NCBI RefSeq assembly: GCF_000620065.1
Contig: NZ_JHVI01000024.1
Location: 1 to 62,824, forward strand
DNA: 62,824 nt
Direction: 5' to 3'
Source of the DNA: Meiothermus cerbereus DSM 11376
Lineage (GTDB): Bacteria; Deinococcota; Deinococci; Deinococcales; Thermaceae
This document shows positions 57,936 to 62,824 of the stretch, piece after piece (position 1 is the first letter of the stretch; every line of letters begins with the position of its first letter). Below the pieces are notes generated by a model. It was not told the DNA's origin and did no database searches. It saw only the letters and a program-made list of their open reading frames with translations. Made by a program: the position numbers and the translations under genes.

Positions 57936-59855
57936 TTATCCGTACTGTACTCCAAAAGTTCGTGTCCACGCAATTAGATTGATCCAGCGCCAGACCCGAA
58001 AATCAAAGGGTCGCCGCCCCTCGAGCACCTCTCGCCATTCCTGAAGAATGCCATCCGGACGAAGGGCTGGAATAGACCCCAGTACATCTCCCTTTAACTG
58101 CGCTTCTACCCAGGGCGCCAGGCTACGGAACCACTCGAGCTCGGGGGTAGCAAACCCGATCTTATCCTTCCGATCCAAGATCTTGTCAGGTACCAAGCCG
58201 CGCATAGCCTCCTTAAAAACTGCCTTGCTTGTTCCGTTAGGCGAAAGTATGTATCCCTCGGGCAAGCCCAGTATAAACTCAGCAAGATTTGGGGTCAGGA
58301 ACGGCACTCGACTCTCAATGGAGTAGGCCATAGAGTTTCGATCCTCATATCTTAGGAGCATCGGGAGCGAGGTTTCGGTGAGAGCCTCGAGGAGCTCCAA
58401 CCTCAAACGTTCCCGCCGCAATCCTGAGAGCTTAGAAGGGGATCGAGGATCTACCCCTCTATCAACAAACCATCTTCCTTCCAGCCACCTAGGAACCAGG
58501 CTCTCTCCAGCAAGATTGCGCGCTATGGGTTGGAGAGCTGGCGGCAATAGTCGTGCCAAAACCCTTTTCCAGACACCCTTTCGACCTGGTAGTCTGGACA
58601 ACCTATATAATAGCGCCAGCGCCTCGCTCAACTGTCCGCTACTTATAAGTGATACCACACGAGCCGCATCGAAATTGATGTAGCCAGCCAGTAGCTCATC
58701 GGCTCCCTGGCCATCAAGCATAACCTTGATGCCCACTTCTCTAGCCAGTTGAAAAACCCTATGCTGAGCATAGATGCTCGTGCTACCAAAGGGCTCACCT
58801 TGAGCTTTTATCAAGGAATCCAAGTCATTCACCAGCTCAGATGGTCTTATCCGAACCTTATGGATATGTGCTCCTGCTGTCTGGGTTACAAGATCTACAT
58901 ACCGTTCTTCGGAAACCTCCTCGGACTCAGCCACAAAGCTGAAAGTGTGAAGCTCGAGGTCAGGTTCCAGGTGCCGCATGACCGACACGATTGATGAAGA
59001 ATCGATTCCCCCGGATAGAGCAGCGCCTATGGGAACATCACTCCTCATGTGGAGACGTACGCTATCTAGAAACAAAATTCTAAGGTGTTGTGCTGCCTCC
59101 CCAAAAGAGATAGAAAGAGATTCTCTCAGATTCCATTCCCAATAGCGAACAAGCTCTGCACTATTGGAGCCATCCAGATCTACTCTTAGGTAATGGCCTG
59201 GCGGCAGCTGCTTTATTCCTTTGAGAAGGGTGTCGCCTCCAAAATCCGTAAGTCCAAACCGCAAGTACTTGTACAACCTATCAGGATGAATCTTCCGGCT
59301 CACTCGGGGAAATTCCAAAAGAGGGGGTGTTTCTGAAGCGAATACCAAGCCCCCCGAAAAGGGCGCATAATAGAGGGGCTTAATTCCGAACGGATCCCGT
59401 ACCAGATAAAGCCTATTTTCCTCCGTGTCCAAAAGGGCAAAAGCAAACATACCAACAAAGCGCCTAACAGAAGAAGGGCCCCATGCTTTCCAGGCGCCCA
59501 ACAGAACTTCGGTATCCGAACGGGTGCAAAATGTTTGACCAATACCTTCAAGTTCAGCTCTAAGTTCCACAAAATTGTAAATTTCCCCATTAAAAACTAC
59601 AAAATACCGCCCGTCTGGGGTTCCCATCGGCTGCCAGCCGCCCTCCGAAAGATCCAGAATAGACAGTCGCCGATGAACTAGGCCAACACGAAAGGGCTGC
59701 TCAGAAAGCTGTCGTCCCCTCTTAGCTTCTTTTCCGTCCCATATAAGAAAGCCAAGGTCATCTGGCCCGCGGTGAGCAAGCCCTTTTGCCAGCCCAAATA
59801 ACTGCCTCAACTGTTCAGTTGGCTTTTCAAAAACCACGCCTGCAATTCCGCACAT
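57936..59855 (-). CDS. asnB: Asparagine synthase-like glutamine amidotransferase
   Basis: 639 residues from ATG 59855, chosen because it places Cys2 as the glutaminase nucleophile (MCGIAGV). Class II amidotransferase domain with GLAHRGPDDLGF, VFNGEIYNFVELRAEL; synthetase domain with the PP-loop ALSGGIDSSSIVSVM, then MLDGQGADELLAGYINF and RYEDRNSMAYSIESRVPFLT. AsnB paralogues in polysaccharide clusters are thought to amidate sugars such as uronic acids, which would suit the GumK-like neighbour; amino acid synthesis is the alternative. The 119 bases after it are non-coding. Confidence 0.9.
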   Translation of the reverse strand: MCGIAGVVFEKPTEQLRQLFGLAKGLAHRGPDDLGFLIWDGKEAKRGRQLSEQPFRVGLVHRRLSILDLSEGGWQPMGTPDGRYFVVFNGEIYNFVELRAELEGIGQTFCTRSDTEVLLGAWKAWGPSSVRRFVGMFAFALLDTEENRLYLVRDPFGIKPLYYAPFSGGLVFASETPPLLEFPRVSRKIHPDRLYKYLRFGLTDFGGDTLLKGIKQLPPGHYLRVDLDGSNSAELVRYWEWNLRESLSISFGEAAQHLRILFLDSVRLHMRSDVPIGAALSGGIDSSSIVSVMRHLEPDLELHTFSFVAESEEVSEERYVDLVTQTAGAHIHKVRIRPSELVNDLDSLIKAQGEPFGSTSIYAQHRVFQLAREVGIKVMLDGQGADELLAGYINFDAARVVSLISSGQLSEALALLYRLSRLPGRKGVWKRVLARLLPPALQPIARNLAGESLVPRWLEGRWFVDRGVDPRSPSKLSGLRRERLRLELLEALTETSLPMLLRYEDRNSMAYSIESRVPFLTPNLAEFILGLPEGYILSPNGTSKAVFKEAMRGLVPDKILDRKDKIGFATPELEWFRSLAPWVEAQLKGDVLGSIPALRPDGILQEWREVLEGRRPFDFRVWRWINLIAWTRTFGVQYG

Positions 59856-59857
59856 AC

Positions 59858-61027
59858 CTAGCACCCCATAGCACGTCTACTAACAACACGTTCGTAGATT
59901 GTAATCAACTTTTTTGCTACAGCATCAGAGCCAAATCGGCGCACAACGTAGCAACGAATTTCGTTTCCATCAAATCGATGGTAATTGACAAAGACATCAT
60001 GTATAGTTGTTGCCAAAGCGTTCTCATCACTTTGAGGCACCAGATATCCAACATCCGGAGTTACAAAGCCCTCTGGCCCACCGCAGCGAGTGGCGATAAC
60101 GGGCAAGCCACACGCCATAGCTTCAATGTAAGCAACCCCAAACGTTTCATAGCTGCTTGGTAGTACAAACAAATGCGCTTCTTGCATAGCTTTACGAACA
60201 CCTTCGCGCGAAAGCAATCCCAAAAAATTTACCCTGTCTGCAATACCGAGGTCGCGGGCCAACAGCACAAGGGCCTCTCTCTCTGGCCCCTCTCCGCCAA
60301 TATCCAGTACCACATCTTGCCCATTACGGATCAGATGGGCAAGGGCGCGAAGAAGCAAATCTATACCCTTTCTCTGATTCAAAATAGCAGCCGTAAATAG
60401 TCGAAAAGGTGGTGGGTTTGGGCGACTTGGAGGCGGAACAAAAAATTCTGTATCAACCACATTAGGTACTATCTCCACCGGTAAACCGTTAGTATAAGGC
60501 TCAATATCTCGAGCCAGCGCAGAACTTACGGCGAGCCTGGCCTGCGCTTTACGAAAAGCTCGCCTTACCAGGGGCTTCTGCCATAAGCCAAGCAGACCTT
60601 CTCTGTATCCCGTCCAGTGCTCTGTTAGAACGTACGGCAGTGGTAAGTACGAAGCGGCCACCCCAGCCCACACAGCAACATGAGCGTGTATAAGATCGGG
60701 ACGCCCAAAGCGTCTGCTATACTCCTCAAGCAGTCTGCGTGCAGACCAGGTTGTCACCCAGGGCCAAGTAGGGCCAAGGGCCATTCCTTTTAATCGAACC
60801 TCAACTAAACCGTCGTACTCAGAAATGCTCGTTTGAAACCTGGGTGGATCGTCAATACCAGTACTGGTCAACAAGGTGCGAACACCCCATATTTCTGGAT
60901 AAATGAAACCCACTTTGAGACCTGCTCGCTGTAGTGCCAGCGCCTGCTCTTTAAAAAATATGCCTTGCATGGGAAATCTACTATAGGAATACCACGAAGG
61001 CAAGAAAAGAATATGCAGGTCAGACAT
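59858..61027 (-). CDS. GT4-family glycosyltransferase
   Basis: 389 residues. FLPSWYSYSRFPMQGIFFKE, RPDLIHAHVAVWAGVAASYL, PYVLTEHWTGYREGLLGLWQ, VEIVPNVVDTEFFVPPP, FTAAILNQRKGIDLLLRALA and LPSSYETFGVAYIEAMACGL show a complete GT-B transferase. Two bases separate it from asnB, and it overlaps the flippase by eight. Adds a sugar to the lipid-linked unit; donor unknown. Confidence 0.9.
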   Translation of the reverse strand: MSDLHILFLPSWYSYSRFPMQGIFFKEQALALQRAGLKVGFIYPEIWGVRTLLTSTGIDDPPRFQTSISEYDGLVEVRLKGMALGPTWPWVTTWSARRLLEEYSRRFGRPDLIHAHVAVWAGVAASYLPLPYVLTEHWTGYREGLLGLWQKPLVRRAFRKAQARLAVSSALARDIEPYTNGLPVEIVPNVVDTEFFVPPPSRPNPPPFRLFTAAILNQRKGIDLLLRALAHLIRNGQDVVLDIGGEGPEREALVLLARDLGIADRVNFLGLLSREGVRKAMQEAHLFVLPSSYETFGVAYIEAMACGLPVIATRCGGPEGFVTPDVGYLVPQSDENALATTIHDVFVNYHRFDGNEIRCYVVRRFGSDAVAKKLITIYERVVSRRAMGC

Positions 61028-62459
61028 CGAGGTTTCTCCGTAGACTGGGCCAGCTTATAACCATTAGCAATCCCATTCCAAGAAAAGCTATGGCTACAAA
61101 GGCCACTTCACTCACCAGAAAACTAAATCCAAGCAGCGCTGCCATTAGTAGCAAAAGCGATCCAATGTAGCTGGCATTCGTTTTTAGCCAGTGCCAAGAA
61201 TTTACTTTTGCTAGTCGAAAAACCCATCCTATGTAAACTGCCGATATTACAACGCCAGCGAGCGCGTATAAGATGACGCTAAGTTTCGGATCTTCCATTG
61301 CAGCTCCACCCCACACAGCCAACAGTCGTAGCATTATCTCATAAATGGTAAAAAATAACGCCGCACGCTGCTTATCTGCAACAAGCACAAATGAGCTAAG
61401 CGGCGAAGAAATAAAGTTTAACAACAACCATAAAGACAAGTATCTTGCATACTCACCAGCTTCTCGCCACTGTGCCCCAAAAACAAAACTGAACAGCATA
61501 GGTCCGCACAAAAAGAGTAGTCCAAATATCGGCCCACCCAATTTGAGTAGGGCAGTAGCAGACGAGGCAACAAGCTTTGCCACAGCTTCAGGCTTACCTC
61601 TCTGACGGGAGGCTTCAGGGTAGAACACCTGTCCTACCGCTTGGCCAACCAAGAACCCAGGCAGTCCTACCACCCGCATGGCTAAACCATAGAAGCCAGT
61701 TACATCTGCCGAAAATAGCTTCGCAAAAAGTAAGGGAACCATTTGCAGGCCAATCGAGTCTATCAGAGCCGCCCACATGTTAAACACGGGAAATACTCGG
61801 TGGTTATAAGCCAATCTCCCCCAGGAGCTCGGGCTAATTTGGCTGAAACGACTGATGATATCTCTAAAAAGCGCAACGGACCCAGCCAACCTGCTCAAGA
61901 CAAAGCCCAATAACAAGCCAACCGCTCCAAATGAGTTCAGTATGACTTGAAGAACTCCCTGCCCTAAAACCTGAGCAACTCGGACTCGGGCAAGCGCCTG
62001 GAAATTATGCCGGTATGCCGACCAAGAGGTGAAGATTTGTTGAACACCACTCAACAATAAGCCCAGTGGTAGCAACCACAGGTAATGTGCCAACTGGGGA
62101 AGGTTTAGTACAGAAGCAAATAAATGACCCCAAATCAATATTAAAACCCCACTGAGCAGGCTAAACCCAATAACTATTGCCAAAGAGAGTCCTGCTAAAT
62201 TTATGGCCTCTTGTTCTTTTGAAGCCAGGGGTATAGCAATGTCATAACGTCCAGCAACACCAACGGCCAGTATTGAAATCAGCGCCGTGTAAGCAGCCAA
62301 TACTCCAAAGTCTGCAGGGTCGTATAATCGGGCTAATAGTGGGATAAAAACAAGGCCCAATCCTTGCGCGAGAATATTGGCATTGGCTAACAACAATATT
62401 TTCGCCCCAAACTTACCTTGGGGAATCAACTTTGCAAGCCTGGAAAAAAAGGCCTTCAT
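61020..62459 (-). CDS. Wzx-type flippase (polysaccharide biosynthesis protein)
   Basis: About 479 residues from ATG 62459; GTG 62468 is in frame. Twelve to fourteen membrane helices of the MOP/PST type: LLLANANILAQGLGLVFIPL, ARLYDPADFGVLAAYTALIS, GFYGLAMRVVGLPGFLVGQA, VGQVFYPEASRQRGKPEAVA. It flips the undecaprenyl-linked repeat unit across the membrane. First gene of the minus-strand cluster. Bases 62460-62675 upstream hold its promoter region; I see no further gene there. Confidence 0.92.
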   Translation of the reverse strand: MKAFFSRLAKLIPQGKFGAKILLLANANILAQGLGLVFIPLLARLYDPADFGVLAAYTALISILAVGVAGRYDIAIPLASKEQEAINLAGLSLAIVIGFSLLSGVLILIWGHLFASVLNLPQLAHYLWLLPLGLLLSGVQQIFTSWSAYRHNFQALARVRVAQVLGQGVLQVILNSFGAVGLLLGFVLSRLAGSVALFRDIISRFSQISPSSWGRLAYNHRVFPVFNMWAALIDSIGLQMVPLLFAKLFSADVTGFYGLAMRVVGLPGFLVGQAVGQVFYPEASRQRGKPEAVAKLVASSATALLKLGGPIFGLLFLCGPMLFSFVFGAQWREAGEYARYLSLWLLLNFISSPLSSFVLVADKQRAALFFTIYEIMLRLLAVWGGAAMEDPKLSVILYALAGVVISAVYIGWVFRLAKVNSWHWLKTNASYIGSLLLLMAALLGFSFLVSEVAFVAIAFLGMGLLMVISWPSLRRNLDV

Positions 62460-62675
62460 GTAACTCACTTGAGCGGAAAAATGCGTCGCATAAAGGGCTA
62501 GAAAGACGCCAGAAGTGTCGGGACTGTGTAATCGGGTTCGGTAGATAACTTGAGCGTAGTTAAAGCTTTAACGCATATGTTTTATGGTGCTTACAAGGCC
62601 TCGAGGCACACTGCCACTCAAACTACAACATATTTCAAGTCAACTACAATAGGGCGTTTAGTCACGGGTGCATCT

Positions 62676-62824
62676 CAGCAATTCCGTACAGGGAAAGCCC
62701 TCCACCTCAGGGCCTCGAAGGCCACCAGCGGATGGGAACTACATAGCTGGGCGCGGTGGGCTGCTGTGCGCGAAGCCCCAGGGCGACTCCACTGCATCCC
62801 CGAGCGTTTCATGCGGGCACCGAT
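62676..62824 (-). pseudogene. Possible C-terminal end of an insertion-sequence transposase (partial)
   Basis: The minus-strand frame open at the right edge reads GARMKRSGMQWSRPGASRTA and ends ALRWRAFPVRNC at 62676. The KRSGMQWS pattern recalls the C-terminus of ISKra4-type transposases. Only 49 residues are visible and it is not certain whether the element is intact beyond the window. It sits directly upstream of the polysaccharide cluster, as IS elements often do. Confidence 0.35.

Overview
The window looks like a chromosome segment of a thermophilic Deinococcota bacterium of the Thermus/Meiothermus kind. It is GC-rich, uses many GTG and TTG starts, packs genes with ATGA/GTGA overlaps, and carries a Thermaceae-style division and cell-wall (dcw) cluster. 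I place it nearest Meiothermus from the look of the proteins, not from a search.

Positions 1 to about 29030 are a Mu-like transposable prophage with a contractile tail, whose left end lies outside the window. A control region at 20460-20730 (Ner/Cro-like HTH against a CI/LexA-like repressor) splits it. Leftwards run a DDE transposase, a MuB-like ATPase, about a dozen tightly overlapping small early genes (including a phage copy of mraZ), lysis-type genes, terminase, portal, tail-fibre genes, a MuF head protein with a long C-terminal extension, an antirepressor cassette, a cell-wall hydrolase and the start of the tape measure. Rightwards run a holin candidate, Mu-type protease/scaffold, capsid, head-tail proteins, sheath, tube and a tail chaperone with a -1 frameshift site. 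Four late units share one leader motif (a -10 box, then AACCTAGCC, then a hairpin), so these blocks appear to belong to one phage although the virion genes are split over both strands. The right end is an AT-rich repeat island followed by three copies of an 18-bp end repeat; a fourth, inverted copy sits inside the prophage at 9405.

Positions 29165-44157 hold the host dcw operon: an array of MraZ boxes, then mraZ, rsmH, ftsL, a class B PBP (ftsI), murF, a lipoprotein gene, mraY, murD, ftsW, murG, murC, murB, ftsQ, ftsA and ftsZ. No murE or ddl gene is present. The prophage ends about 140 bp before the MraZ boxes and itself encodes a MraZ. ruvC follows.

Positions 44906-49098 carry an outer-membrane barrel, a lipoprotein, a DUF454 membrane protein, an iron-type periplasmic binding protein behind a strong promoter, and a small membrane protein.

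Positions 49165-62459, all on the minus strand, form a Wzx/Wzy-type surface polysaccharide cluster: Wzz, O-antigen ligase/polymerase, a polyprenyl-phosphate sugar transferase, four glycosyltransferases, a second polymerase-like protein, an asparagine synthase-like amidotransferase and a flippase. From about 53.2 kb onward its base composition is clearly more AT-rich than the dcw region, which suggests acquisition. A possible transposase tail runs off the right edge.
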